From: Archivesica marissinica
Taxonomy: Eukaryota > Mollusca > Bivalvia > Venerida > Vesicomyidae
Length of the DNA: 64,000 nt
Reading direction: 5' to 3'
Assembly: GCA_014843695.1 (NCBI GenBank)
Contig: CM026400.1
Span: 18,676,294-18,740,293 of the forward strand
Part shown: positions 9,746-24,700 of the stretch, one piece after another
How positions within the stretch are numbered: position 1 is the first letter of the stretch
Layout of the letters: every line of letters begins with the position of its first letter
Position numbers and translations under genes: made by a program
The notes under the pieces: model-generated
Database searches by the model: none
What the model was told of the DNA's origin: nothing
What the model saw: only the letters and a program-made list of their open reading frames with translations

Positions 9746-12700
9746 GTAGGTGTTCGGATCTGTAGTCCAGTTGTTAACCCTGTCCTGCGTCTCATCGCAG
9801 CTCAAAAATTTAAATGCACCCTGTCTCTTTTCTGACCCACCCTGCCCCTTTTCCCCTCTAGAATAAACTCATATATAGATTTTTAGGCGATGCACATACC
9901 ATTACATTTATTAAAGGCATTAAATGTTTGTGTTATTTTGTGATAGGTTATTCAGAAGGAGAAACTAAAGACAGAAACGGAACGATCACAGTTGGCTGCA
10001 CTCAAGCGCGAGTCACAGAGTTTATCCCAGTCCTGTGAGGGTGTAGAACAGAAGAGACAGAAGCTGTCGGCCGATTTACACACAAAGGAGAGTCATATCG
10101 GAACACTTAATGGACAGATCGCTCACCTGAAGAAACTCCTTGAGCAGGAAAATACCAAGGTTGTTGAAAATGGAGATTTCATCGTACTTTAAGTCTTAGC
10201 TCACGGTGAACTATCAGTATACAGTCAAACCTGTGTTAGTGGTCACCTCTATTAAGCAGCCAACCTGTATTAAGCAACCACTTACCAGATTCCCAATATG
10301 TTGTTTTATTATATATTTTACCTCTATTAAGCAGCCACCTGTACTAAACAGCCACATTCTGTGATTCCCTTGGCTGGCTGCTTAAGACAGGTTTGACTGT
10401 AGGTCAGTCCATATGTCCGTCGCGTGTCTCAGTCTGACACCACTCGGCCAACATGAATACAGTGTGTCGTGTTCAAGACTGGGGTCACTACCTCAAAGAT
10501 CAAGGTGTAGGTTAATGGTACAGACGTATCTGTCATCCTGTGGTTATCACGTTGGTTGGACTGGTAATCCAGGGATCGATCCCCCGTCTGACCCTAATAA
10601 AATTAAGTCAAACTGTCTTTCAGATGGGATTTTAAGCCAATGTCTCATGTTGGTGTTTTACACCATGCACGTAAAAGAACCAGAGGAGACTCTGGAATGG
10701 GTCTCTGTCTGTATCATTGCAGGTCCGCCTCCGTGGTCGAGCGGTTAAGGTCGCTGACTTGTATACCACTGTAACCTATCATCACCGATGGTCACGGGTT
10801 CGAGCTCCGCTCGGGCTGTGTCTCATTTATATGAAAAAGTTGGCAGTTTCTTACGGAGGTTGGTGCACCCAAGTACTGGTAAACCGCTGGAGCCTGCCCA
10901 GGAAAAGGTGTTGTTAGGTAAACTGCCCGCCGGCGATATAGCTCAAAATGGTGCTGATGCAGGCGTAAAACCCGAAATATAACATAATAACAATATAAGA
11001 AACTTATTGATAATTCGTGTTTAATACATTCAGGGTTCCCTCTGTCTGAATGTTTGTCTGCGCCACTTCTGTCGCCAATTGAAAAACACTGGAGCCAATT
11101 AAAAAAAACTTGGAGCCAACTAAGAGCCATATAGTTCACAACTAAATATTTGAAGTGGTGTATTTGACAAAACATGTGCCCCAAAAAAATGTTGCTCCAA
11201 ACATTTTCGCCAATTCGCGAAATTTAGCGCCAATATTTGTTTTTTGTCGCAATTGGCACCATTGGCGACCTACAGCTGGAACCCTGATATTATTGTAAGA
11301 AAACCAATAGAGCTAATTTCGTATGTTGGAAGTTCCTAAGAAACATTGACATTCTTTTATTGCATTTTTTTAAAGCGACACTATCGTAATAAAGGCTGTG
11401 TTTTGGTTATATAAAAAAAGTCAGTGTGTCCACGTCTTCTTTATTTCTCCTGTATTTCATAAGGCTGCTATATCTCCTTTATTTTCTCCTTTTTCAAAAT
11501 AATGGATTAGAGAGTGGCGTGTGGCGATTCAGTAAAGTTGTACTTTCACTTGCAAAAGCCCACTCTTATACTGGCTGGAAATAATTATTCAAATTGAAAT
11601 GGGGAAAATGTGCAGTAGATCTACCATTGCTACTTGTGTGTAATATTTCAAATATTAGAATATTTTTTATTCCATACCACATACCACTTTAAATACTATT
11701 CTATAATAACATGACCGCGATAAATTTTGTGGAATTAGCTGATATTATTTCAGCCGTAAAGACGATTGGGAGGCTTAGGAATAAGTCCCATCCCAATATA
11801 TGGACTTTGGGGTGGGGTACGTGTATATTGTGAAATCACTGGGCACAATTGTTGGCCACACCCAGACGATGTGTTGCGTCCAAGATCCGGGTCCCTACCT
11901 CAAAGGTCAATGTCAAATATTGGTTATTTCGTATCTGGGTTGTAACTGCCATTCATGTGGGCTTTTGAAAAATGTTTGCCACATTAAGATGTGTCGCATC
12001 CAAGACCCAGGTCCCTACCTCAACAGGCTTCAGTCAAAGTCAAGGAGAATTCTATAAGACTTAGTCTTTCATTCTTGTCCTCTATTTTGTATTCTCACAT
12101 AAATTTGTTTTATTCAATGTAATACAGCCATTACATATTTTCATATATGAACACACATGCAATAACATCTGGAAGGATTCTCATTGGTCGTGGCATGACA
12201 TCTTTCTTTTGACACATTTGACATTATATATTTGAAACTTCACCGTTGAAAATCAATAAAATGTTAAATATGCACTAGCGATATACTGTATTGCGACGAA
12301 TATTTGCGTGGGATTATTTGATTGATTATCGAGGACTATTTACTGCAGCTTACGAATACATTTTACTTATTTCCTAGAGATGTAATAAGGCTCTAAAAGT
12401 ATACAGTCAAACAGAAACGTTTCTTTTTCAAATTATTGTTACTGTTGTAATGTGATACAAAGAATCTTACACTCGTTATGATTTCCTACCAAATTATCCT
12501 TGTTGAAGCACTGCACTGGTTGTAAGAGTGATGCTATGCCCACGGCAAACTCATTTCTCAGTGCAGATGTTATATATATAGGATTTTACATCAGTGATGA
12601 TTTCATACTAAACCACCACGAGTGTAATTTCCTATTATATATGGTATAATTTCCCCCCAAATGTTTGCCTCAAAAACTGAGTATTTCAACTAATAAACAA

Positions 12701-15700
12701 GCATCGTATACACGGTTTGTTGATCTAACAATAATGTAAATAGGGTCGACACCCATGCATAATACAACTCGTGTATCCTGAATAACACGATTTATGGTAC
12801 AGATTTACTGTTATATCTAGACTACCGTACATAGGCTATGTATATTTATTTGTAGGCTAATCTTAGTTAAATTATCTCTAAACGACATTATCTGGCGTTG
12901 ACAAACACGTCAATTCAGGAGCATGGATGACCATTACCGGTATATGAAATTCTACTTTCAATTTTGAAAAGTTTGTAGACCACAAAAACACTGTTTATTG
13001 ATTCAATGTTAGTGTTCGAATGTATTCAGAAGAATTTCATAATCATCTAGTTTATACTAATTTATTTTAGCTCAATTGCGAAACAAGTTCTTACAACTTA
13101 TATTAATCACTCTCGAGACCTCATTCCTGATGGAATCCATCGCCATGAGGGAGAGAGAAGAGGCAATGTGGAATTTAAATGCCTTGCCTAAGGGCACAAT
13201 CGTGACGGCTCCAGTGGGGCTCGAATTCTGGAGTGAACTCGCTACCACTGCGTTATCACGACTTCCACTTCGTCTTGCAATTCTTGTATGTAATATAAAA
13301 AAATTATGCATATAACGCAATTAGTCCATCTCATTATGGTCATGCTTGGAATCATGTTGCAGTTATTTATTAGTTATTAGCATGGAATCTTTCCCAAAAC
13401 ACCCGAAAAATTGAATCCGAGTCATTTGTATTACATGTATTACAATTCTATTTGACTTCTACAGGTATCACAGATGCAGACAATGATAGAGAAATTTGAA
13501 TTGGATCAGATGGGCTATGGTGAGAAGTATGAGAAGATTTCTGCAGAGCATGAGAAGCTAAAACAACTTAACCTGCATCAAGTCAAGGACAGCACGGCTC
13601 TCCGGAGTGAATGTAACACAATGAAGCATAAAATGTCGGATATGGAGAACAAACTGCATACACTGCAAGCTGAGAACAGTAATTTGAATTCAAAAGTGAA
13701 AGATCAGAGTTCTGTGAAGATGTCAGATTACAAGAATGTTCAAGAACAACTGACATTGGAGAAAGAAAACATGAAAATCATGGAAAAGAAATTATCTGGG
13801 GAGGTCAAAACCCTGAAAGACATAATGGAGAAAAAAGAACGGGAGGTGGATAAGATTCAGACTGAATCAAAATCAAAAGAAGATAAACTAGCATGTATGT
13901 TAAAGGCAATAACTGTTGAGGTTCAGAATTTGAAAGATGCTAACAATCGCAAATCAGCTCAAGATACACAATCAAAAGCTAAACTTGATGTGGAAATCGG
14001 AGAACTGAAAAACAATCTTGGCAAAAAGGAACAGGAAAACACACAGATGCAAAAAGATTTGAAGTTTCTGAGAGACTCATTGACAAATGCTAATACATTG
14101 AGTGAATCTCTGAAAGGTGATCTGAAGAACAAAGAAGCAGTTCTTGCTCAACAGAAAGAATGTGCTGATAAACTTCAGAAAGATCTGGATGCACAGGTTA
14201 TAGAGCTCACAGCTCAGAAGGTACAACTTGAACAACGAATTAAAAATACAATGTCAGAACTAGATAATCTAAAAGATTTAGGGAAAAACATTCAGGCCAG
14301 CTTAGGGAAAAAAGAGAGAGAATTACAAGATCATCAAGCAGAAATGAAAAACATTGAAAGAGATAATGACACACTTGAGAAAAAAGTCATTGGCCTGGAG
14401 AAAACCAGAGATTCTCTAGCATCAACACTTGGTCTATTAAAGCAAGAAACTGAAAAACAAATGAACATGAATGGCTCATTTAAACAAGAAATTCAGGACC
14501 TGAAAAACATTCTTGATGGCAAAGATAGGGAACTGTCACAGATCCAGTCTGAGTTGTCTCACAAGGGAGATGAACTAATGGAAACCCACAGTCAGTTGGA
14601 AAGTATTAAACAAACACTTAAACTTTCTGAACAAACTATTATTCAGTTCAAGAATGATGCGGAAGGCGACAAGCTAGGATTTCAGGAGGAACAGAAAAAA
14701 TTGAAGGATGAGATTAGTAAGTTTGAAAAGCAAAACTCTTCCCTGAATGCAGATTTATCGAAACTATGTAGTGAAAAGAATGAGATATGTGATAGGTTGG
14801 AACAGAAAACCATGATATCACAGGATTGTCAGAATGAAATGGAATTACTACAAGTTGCCAAAAAGGCAGCTGATGAACAACTAACAATAATTGAAAGTGA
14901 AAAGAGTGAACTGGAAAATAAATTTGATAAATCTACAAGCGAATTGATTGAGATTAAGAATTCAAACTGTGAAATGGATAAGTCACTGGAAGCGACCAGA
15001 TTTTCTTTAGAAAGTGCTGAATCCAGAATATTAAATTTGGAACAGAAACTTAATGAAAGTGAATTAGCCAAATGTAATGTTAGTGACAATCTGAGCACTG
15101 TGACTAAAGAAAAGGAGAATGTTGAAATGCTGAATCAGAAATATGTTGAAGATGTTATAACTCTGAAACAGCATATTGAAGATGAAACGGCACAGAATGT
15201 AGCAGAACAAAACAAGATCATTGAATTGAACCACATATTACAGAACTTAAAGGATGAATTGTCTTCAAAAGATATGACTGAGAAGGAGTTAACAGTAAAA
15301 CTGGACTCAGAAGCAGAATCATTTCGTAATGAAATTGCTGAAAAAGAAAGAAATATTGAGGAATTGAAATCGGAAACCTGTCATATTTCATGTCAACTTG
15401 AAAAATGTCAAGAGACAGTGCAAAATTTAGAATCATCAAATGCAGACCTTGAAACCGATATGAAAGCTTTAGAGACAAAAGTTGAAGAGGCAAACTTCAT
15501 TGTATCTGAAACTAAAGTAGCTGAAGAAAAGCAAATCTCAAATGCGTTAATGCTAGAAGAAAGCATCATAATGCTAAAAGATTCTCTGAATCAAGGAGAT
15601 CTATACATTTCTGAACTTACTGCAAAGACTAATAATGAAATAGAGGAATTGACAAACACATGTGAAAGAAATGATACAGAAATAGTTTCTTTGAAGGAAG

Positions 15701-18700
15701 AAGTTGCTAAAGCCCACATTGAGATTGAAAAGCAGCAGAAGAATTATGATGAAGCATCATTTAGAGTTGCAGATCTTGAGGCAACATTATCAAAGTTAGA
15801 AATGGACTTCGAAAATGCCAGCTTCTCAACAAATCTGTTGACAGCTGAGAATGGTGAATTGAACTCAAAAATTCAACAGGTAGAAGCAGAAAGTATAAAG
15901 TATAAAGACCTAATAAGTTCCAAGGAACTTGAATTTATACAAATGAATACTGAATTGAAGCAGAAAGTTGACGAGATGATTGCTATGAATGATGGTAGGG
16001 ATTCGGAAATTGAAGAGTTGAAAAAGGAAATTGAACACAAATCTGAAGTATTAGCTTCAAACTTTTCACAGTTAGATCAAGTTTTATCAGAAAAAGAAGA
16101 TGCAACAAGAAATTTGAACTTGTTGAACACACAAGTAGATGAGCTCAACTTTGCAGTTGATGAATATAAATCCACTGAAGACAAGTATCTTTCTGAAATG
16201 ACACAACTAAAAAGTGAAATAGTGATAGTAAAGGATCAGTTAAGTGATCAAGAAATGAACCAGTCTGTGATTAATGCTAAGCTTAACCAAGAGATCAAGG
16301 AACTTCAGAATGTATTAGAATGTACAAACATCAAATTCAAAGTTCTTGAGGATGAACTAGAGCATAAAATAATTGAGGTAAATGAAAAAACTGAGACTAT
16401 TCAAAATGTCAGCAAGATGAAAGAGGGTATAGATTTAAAAGCCAGTGGGTTAGAGAAAGAAGTAGAAGAACTTGTATTTGCATCGACTGAAGCTAAGCAT
16501 AATGAAGAAAAGCAAAGAAACATTATACAGGAGTTGAACAGAGAAGTTCAGACATTAAAGGATAATATGGATGACCAAGAAATGCAGGAGTCTGTGAAAA
16601 CTGCCAATTTGAACCAAGAGATTAAAGAAATTCAAATTGTGTCAGAAGGCAGAGAATCATGCATAAAGGAATTGTCGGACAAATTAGACCACCAGTTTGA
16701 AACAACAGATATGAAAATAAAAGCTCTGGAAAACATAACATATGAGAAAAATGAAGCAGAAACAAAGGTTAGTTGTTTGGAGAAGCAGATTGAAGAGCTC
16801 CAGTTTGCTTTAACAGAAGCAAGCAGTACTGCAGACAAACATAGAATAAAAATGAATGAATTGGCTGCTGAAGTTATAACTTTAAAGGATCAACTTTGTG
16901 ATCAAGATATGGAACAATCTGTTAACAGTGCTAAGAAGGACCAAGAAATAAAAGAATTGAAAAATGTCACTGATGGAAAAGATTCAATAATTACTGAGCT
17001 AGAGAAGGAATTGAGTCATAAAACTGAAGATTTATGTGCAAAAATTGAGATTCAAGAAAGAGTCAGCAAAGAGATAGGTGAAACAGAAGCAAAGGTTCAT
17101 GGTCTATTAAAAGAAGTGGAAGAATTGCAGTTTGCTTTGACAGATATGAAGGGTACCGAAGAAATGCAAGCAAAGAGTATAAGTGAACTTTGCAGTGAAA
17201 TTCAAACATTAAAAGATACTCTTTCTGAAAAGGAACTGGAGAAATCTACAAATTGTGCACAGTTTAACCAAGAAGTAATGGAGTATAAAAACATTGTAGA
17301 AGGTCAAAGGTTAGCAGTAGAAAAATTAGAACAACAGAGTGAGGGTTTGAAGGACAAGCTTGAACATGCAAATTTGACTTTAGAACAAACCTTCTCTGAG
17401 AAAGATGAACAGATTGCAATGTGTCAGGGACTAGAGAAAAATATTGATGAATTGCAATTTTCTTTTGATGAATCCAAGAAATCTAAAGAGATGCAAGTTA
17501 TTGAAAATGAAAATCTAAAATCTGAAATACAATCTTTAAAAGATGATCTGAGTGACAATGCCATGGACGAATCAGTAAATACAGCCAAGCTGAAACAGAA
17601 ATTAAATGATATGAAAAATGTCACTGAAGCAAAAGAAACTGAAGTAGAAAGTATGAAAATTGAGATAACTCACAAAGCTGCTGATGTGGATAGGCTTCTT
17701 CTAGAGAAGCAAATATTAACAGACGAAAAAACTGATACGGAGACAAGTCTCCAAATAGTAAAAGCACAAACAGAAGAACTGGAATTTACAATTTCAGAAT
17801 GTAAATCTGCAGAGGAGAAAAGTCAGACCAGAATTTCTGAGCTCCAGCAAGAAGTTGATGCACTTAAAGATCAACTGAGAGACCAGGCTTTGGAAGAATC
17901 TGTGAACAATGCAAAATTAAAGCAAGAAATGTCTGGAAAACAGAATGCTATGGCAGGAAAGGAACTTGAAATTGAACAGTTAAAATTAGAATTGCAGCAT
18001 AAAACAGAACGGGTAGATGAATTTGAAACCAGAAATAAGGGACTGTCACAGGACATGGGTGAATTGGAAGCAAGAATAACACAGCTTAATGAGGAAATAG
18101 GTGGATTAACCTTTGCTTTGGAGGAATCAAAGCAGGCTATGGAACAGCACAGTAAATCTATATTCGATCTGAATGCTATTCAACAAACACTTAAAGATGA
18201 CTACAGCAAACTTCAGTTGGAATATTCAACGACTAAGACAACCCTAGAACAAGAAAACTGTGAATTAAGGAATGTTGTAGAGAATCAAGTTGAAGAAATT
18301 GCTCAAGTGAGAACTGAGTTGTCTAATGTTTCACTGATCTATAATAAATCCACAGAAATGGTAGACCTGATTAGAAGAGAGATGGAACAGCTGAAAACAA
18401 GTGAGAGTGAATTGAAGCAAAGAGTAGAAGAGTTTCAATTCACAACGTCCGAAGCACAAAAAGAAATTATGGATAAATCAGAAAATTTGACCATTCTTCA
18501 GACAGAAATACAGTCTCTTAAAGATGAACTCAGTGATCAGAGTGTAGAGGAAGCAGTCAACAAGGCCAAGGTCAACCAAGAACTTAATCAGCTGAAGAAT
18601 GTATTAGAAGGAAAAGCATTGGAACTAAGTTCATTAAATGTAGAGATTGAGAATAATAAACTGCTGCTAGAAGAAAAGAAGACTGCAATTGATGAACTAG

Positions 18701-21700
18701 AAAATGCTAACAGAGAATGCCGTTCCAGTATAATTAAATTTGAACAAGGAGAAAGAGAGCTTGAAAATATTATTGAAGAGAAAGAACAAACATTGGAAGC
18801 AGCCAGACAAGAATTGTCACATACATGTGAAAAATTAGAGATTTCAGAGAACCGCTTTACTGAGATTAGAGATGATAAATTAATAGTTGATTCTGTATTG
18901 AATAACTTGGAAAGTGACCTAGAAGCATCAAAGCTAAATTATTCTGAGGCAAAAACGGACATAGAACTGAAAGGAGCAAACATCAAAGAACTTGAATCTG
19001 TCATCGTGCAGCTAAAAGATAAATTAAGTGATCAAAATGTTGAACATGTTTTGAAGGAAACTAAGTTGAACCAAGATATTGAAGAACATAAAAACATGCT
19101 TGATGGAAAAGCAAATGAAATCAATGATATGAATGCTGAAATTGAGCATTTGAGGGATTGTGTGCATGGGAGTACATCTGAATTTGAACAAGTGAGGAAC
19201 ATGAAAGCAGAATTAGAAAATAAAGTCAGGATATATGAAGCAGAACTTGAGGAGTTGAAATTTTCTTCGAAAGAAAATATATCATTAAAAGAGAAGACCG
19301 ACTCAAAAGTTGGTGAACTTGAAAAAGAACTGTGCGAGGTAAAAGATGTATTAAATCTGCAAACTGCCAAAGATGATGCTGAAAAGGTGAGATTGTCCCA
19401 AGAAGCTGCAGAGCTGAATAATATTGTTAGTGGTAAAGAAAAAGAAATCGAGAATCTTCAAAGTGAACTGTTTAATACAAGTGAAAGGCTTAATTCTGCA
19501 ATCAGCTGTCTTGATAGTGTACAGGCAGACACAATAGAAGCACAACAAAAGGCTGGTTTGTACACGATGGAAATTGATAAATTAGAATTTGCATTATCTG
19601 AAGCAGAAAAAGAGAAAAACATTTTGTCTACTAAAAATGATGAGCAAGACTCTGAAGTTAAGAGTTTAAAAGATGACTTGAATAACTTGCAGACAACAGA
19701 AAAATCTATGAATGCTCAAATAAATATTGATAAAGAAGGCTCGAGTAATGTGATAAATGGTCTTAATGAAGAAATTGAAAGCTTAAAATCAGCATTAGAA
19801 AGAGAAAGAGGTCATGTAGAAACACATCAGGGGCTTTTAAATGAGGCTGTTAGTTTTAAACATCAGCTGGAACTGAGAGTTACTGAAATTGAATCATGTG
19901 CTGATGAAGCTTTATTTAAAGCCAATGAGAAAGAAAAAGAAGCTAACAAATATAGGGAACAGATTATGAATCTCCACTCGGAAATTAGTGCTTTGAAAGA
20001 TGCATTAGATGAAAATTCAACCAGTTCAGATGGGCAAGTATCTGAACTAAACTTGAAAATTGAGGAAATGTCCAATAAATCCGAGTGTGACAGGGACATG
20101 TTTAAGGATATTGAAATAGAGCTGGCACACAAGATCAGTGAACTCGAGAAGTTGAAAGAATTGCTTAGCAGTTTGGAATATCAGCTTGTTTCAGAGAAAA
20201 ATTTAAAGTTGGAGGTTGTAAGCAATTACGAAGCATGTAAACTGGAGAAGGATCAGGCCACACAACAGCATCAAAGTGAAACGAGTTCCTTAGACGATAA
20301 GATAAACACACTCCGTGATATGGTGGAGAAACTTGAGAAGGAAATAACCTGTGTTGAAGAGCAGTTTCACAAGAAATCTTGTCAACTTCAGGTTAGCCAA
20401 GAAGACTGTGAAGACATGCAAGAACAGATTCAACAGATGGAGAAGAGAATTGAAAAATTTGAAACAGAAAACGGTAAACTTGACTTTTCAGTGACTGGAC
20501 TTACAGATAGATTAACTACTATTGATATGGAAAAATGCAACTTAAACAGGATTCTTGAAGAAAACCAGAATGTCATTGATGGAAAGGAGAAGGAAATTAG
20601 TGCTATGAGAGAAGAGAGGGATCATCAGGATGAGAAGATACAAGAATACCAAGAACAGCTTAAGAAATCAGAACATTTGATTATAGAGACACAGGTTGAA
20701 GTCAGTCAGCTGCAGAAGCATCAAGATGCTAGCCAGTTTTCTCTGGAAGAAGGTCTTAAAAATTTAAATGAGGACAATGCAAAACTAGAAGAATTGCTAC
20801 ATGCTAAAGAAGCCAAAATAAGAGAGTTTGAAAAAGAAGTTCAACAATATACTGATATTTTAGAAAGTGAAAGAAGTAAGCTTGTACATTCAGATGTAGA
20901 AATTGGACGCTTTAAGGAGGAAACTGCTACTGCATTTTCTAGGATTTCTCACCTTGAAAAAGAGAAGGAAACATATATAAGGAAAATTGAACAGCTAAAC
21001 GGTGTCATGTCCGATAGTCAATCTGGACATATATCGATCCAAACCAAACTGGATGAAACAGAGTTTAAGCTAGAAACCACTTTGAATTCTGCAAATAATT
21101 TGGAAGAAAAATTAAATGTATTGGAAGATTTAAATGTTAAAAATGTTACTGTTATTGAAGATTTACATTCCAAATATGCTACTTTAGAAGCAGAGTTAGT
21201 GATGGCTAATGAAATCAAGGATTCATTGACACACACCATATCAGTTGAGCAAAGTCAGGAAAGGGAACTTCAAGAACAAGTTGACAAATTGAACAGTGAA
21301 CTCAATAACTTGAAGGATTCGTCAAACCAGGCTAATGCTGATAATAAGTTGAATGCAAGCAAATTGATGGCACAAGTTCAAGAGCTGACAAATTGTATTG
21401 AATCCAGGGAGTCTGAATTAGACAGCCTTAGAGAAGAACTCAGTTCTGTAAAGGAGAAACTGAGTACGGCTGAACAAGATAAGATTAATATTGAAGGAGA
21501 GATAGAAGAAGAAAAAGTGACAATCAATCAGATTGAACACAAGCTTGATCAGGCAATGTTTACCATCAATGAAATGACTTGCGAAATGGACAGTTTAAAA
21601 GAAATTATGTCATTTAAGGAATCAGAACTACAGACAATGAAAGACAGCACTCACAAGATAAATACTGATTTCGGTGATTCACAAGCCAGAGACCACATGG

Positions 21701-24700
21701 AACTCGTGCAGCTGAGAAATGCCATGGTTATTAAAGAAAGTCATAGTCAAGAGTTGCAACAAAGCCTAGAAGACATGAGTGAGAAAATGAGTGCTTCACA
21801 AATATCTATTGAACATCTTGAAAAGAAAGTGCTGGATCGTGAAAATGAACTGTTCAGCCTTCGGGACGAATTGAGTACAGTTAAAGGTTCTTCAAAGGAA
21901 AAAATTAAGTGCCAAGAGCTTGATATTGAGAAATTGCAGGACTCACTTACAAAAACACAGGCTGAGCTGAGGGAAATCACAACTGCTCGAGAAGAGTGTG
22001 TAAATAAGGTGGAATATTTGCAGTTGGAAGAGAAAAATACAAAACATGATTTAGAAGAAGCTCTATCTGAGAAGGAAAGGATAGTACAAACAGTTACTGA
22101 TTTAGAAGAGACGAAATCTGAGCTGGTCATAATGGTTGATAACCTGAGAACAGAACTAAGAAATAGTAAGTCAGAGAATGACCATTTTGAGAAGAAACTT
22201 TGTGAAAGAGAAAATGAACTTCTATCTACACAAGTGTTTTCACAGAACCTACAAACTCAACTGGATCAAGTGGACGGCAGTTACAAAACCCAGCAGGAGA
22301 AGATCTATGAACTAACTACAGAAAAAGATGGGTTAGAGTCAAACCTGCAACATGCTAATATTAAGACTGAGATGCTTCAGCTTGATCTTAAAGATAAGGT
22401 TGCAGAGCAAATATATAAACTGGAAGAAACATTAGAAAAAAACAAAGAGTACCAAGATAGAATGTATCAACTTGAAGATGAAGCGAAAAAGACGAAACAA
22501 GATATTTCAGAGCTTAACGAAGAAAATAACAGTCTTAGAAAAGAGATAAAGACGGTGACTCATGACTGTGGGACTAGGAAAGCGAAATTGGATGCTGCTG
22601 AAAGTAATTTATATGACCTGCAGACAACACTAACTGAACAAACAGCACATGTATCTGTTCTTGAGCATAAAATTGAAGATGTGTCTTCTGAGCTTATTGA
22701 AGAAAGAAGGACAATGGGTAGGAAGGATGAAGAAAACAATAGACTAAAACAAGACTTGGAAGACCTGACTTCTCATCTTAATGCTGTGAACGAAAAGTCT
22801 GTACACCGAAATAGCGAAATGGATGAATTGACTGAGACTGTAGATGATTTGAATTCAGAAATGTCCAGATTAGAAAGGGACAACAAGAGAAAAGATGAAT
22901 CTATTGTTTCATTAGAGGACAGCAACAATCAATGTCAAGAGAAGATCAAGACATTAGTAGAAGAACTGTTCAGAAGTACAGAGAAGTTGAAGCAATCGGC
23001 AGACATTGCTAAATATGCTGAGCGAGATCTAGCAGAGTACCAAGTGGATTTTTCACAAAGAAGTAATGAGATGGTCATGCTTTCTGCTGACTTATCAGAA
23101 GCAAAAGAACAAATACGAACATTGATGGATGAAAAGGAAGAACTCTCAGCAGAGTTGACAAATTTGAAACAGAAATCTGAATCATATGAAACAGAAATGG
23201 AGACCTTGACATTGAAGGTTTCTGAAACACAAAGTGAATTACATGGATGTGAACAGAAAAGCCGTGATCATGCAAAGGAAATACAGAAGCAACTGTTTGA
23301 AGTAGACAAGCTAGAGAACAAAGTGAAAACCCTTGAAAGTGAGAAGGAAGAATTGGAAGGGATAATTGAATATACCAGTTTAGAAAATACTGGGAAAGAG
23401 GATGAGATTGCCTCTTTGCAGCACCGGCTTCAAGTAGATGAAGGGATGAGCAATGAATTACAGAAATCATTCAATCAAACACAGGCTGAATATAACCAGG
23501 TGAATGTCAAGCTTAGAGGGCTAGAAGAGTTGGTGTACAAGTTACAAGCTGAGAAAGTTGCAACGGAACAAGTGATTGTTGATAAAGATACATCAAGTCA
23601 AGCTACCATTGGAGAAGTTAAAAGTTTGCAGAAGAAAATATGTTCAATGGAAAATGATCTTGGCACACTGAAGGATGCATTAGAGTCCTTCGAGTTTGAA
23701 AATTCCAGCTTGGAAGCATCAGCAGTGGCAATGAAGACAGAGAAAACCGTGTTAGAGAATAACCTAGAAACCATGAAACAACTGATGCGTGAATTGGAAC
23801 AGAAGAAGGATGAAATAATGATTGAAAATGAATTGAGGTTGAAGAAAGAAAAAGAAAATCATTTGGATGTTGAACATGCATTGAATAGTGATGTAAAAGA
23901 ACTGAAAGAGAAATGTTCTAATCTGTCCAGCATCTTGGAAGAGTCCAAAAAAGAGAACACTTTGCTGGAAACAAAGATTGAGTCAATGGAGGCAGGGTTT
24001 GGAGACTTCAGTTCCCAGTTGACAGATAATAGTGAAGCCAAGTCGCAACTGCAGAATATGTCATTGCAACAGATAGAACTTGAACAGAAATTGGCAACAC
24101 AAGAAAGAGAAAAAAGAGACTTGTTATCACAGTTTCTCAACTTGGAAGATAAATATGGAGCTCTAGATCGACAGAATGCTACCTGTAATAATCAAGTTAG
24201 TATGAAAAAGAAATTATTACACAAATTTCACTAACTATCAATATACATGGACGGAAAATCCAACTTTATCTTGTGGTTGTAGTGAAAATGATGTTCAAAA
24301 ATAACAGAAGTGATTCAATGTTAAAAATATTCGGTTATCAATGTGCAGAAAATATATATCGCATGCTACATATTAACAACATCTAATTTTCAGTCACTCA
24401 AATAGGATACTGCTTCATTTAGGTGCATGTAATTGCATAGAAAACCTATGTCCCATCCAGCCGTATTCATGAAAGCAGTCTATTTGTCTACATTCTAGAG
24501 GGCGATGTGGGCGAAATTGTCGCGCTATGGACCCTCTTCCTAAAAATAATTATTATTTTTTGGTTTTTACGATTTTCGAACAAAATGTTGTCTAGTACGA
24601 TACACTGGCCCATTATAAAGCACTCCTTCTATTCAAATGTTGTATTTAATGGTTGTACTGTGCATTTTAAGTATATTAAAGAACACCATTTAAGGAAGCG

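Noticed and set aside
11800..12057. 85-residue frame in intron 2 as a missing CENP-F exon
   Set aside because: Not coiled coil or TP-rich, contains a short DNA duplication, and lacks acceptor and donor in phase 0.
24196..24234. CENP-F ending at 24234
   Set aside because: A good donor at 24196 and phase-matched downstream exons with conserved C-terminal motifs support splicing; the stop would be used only if intron 3 is retained.
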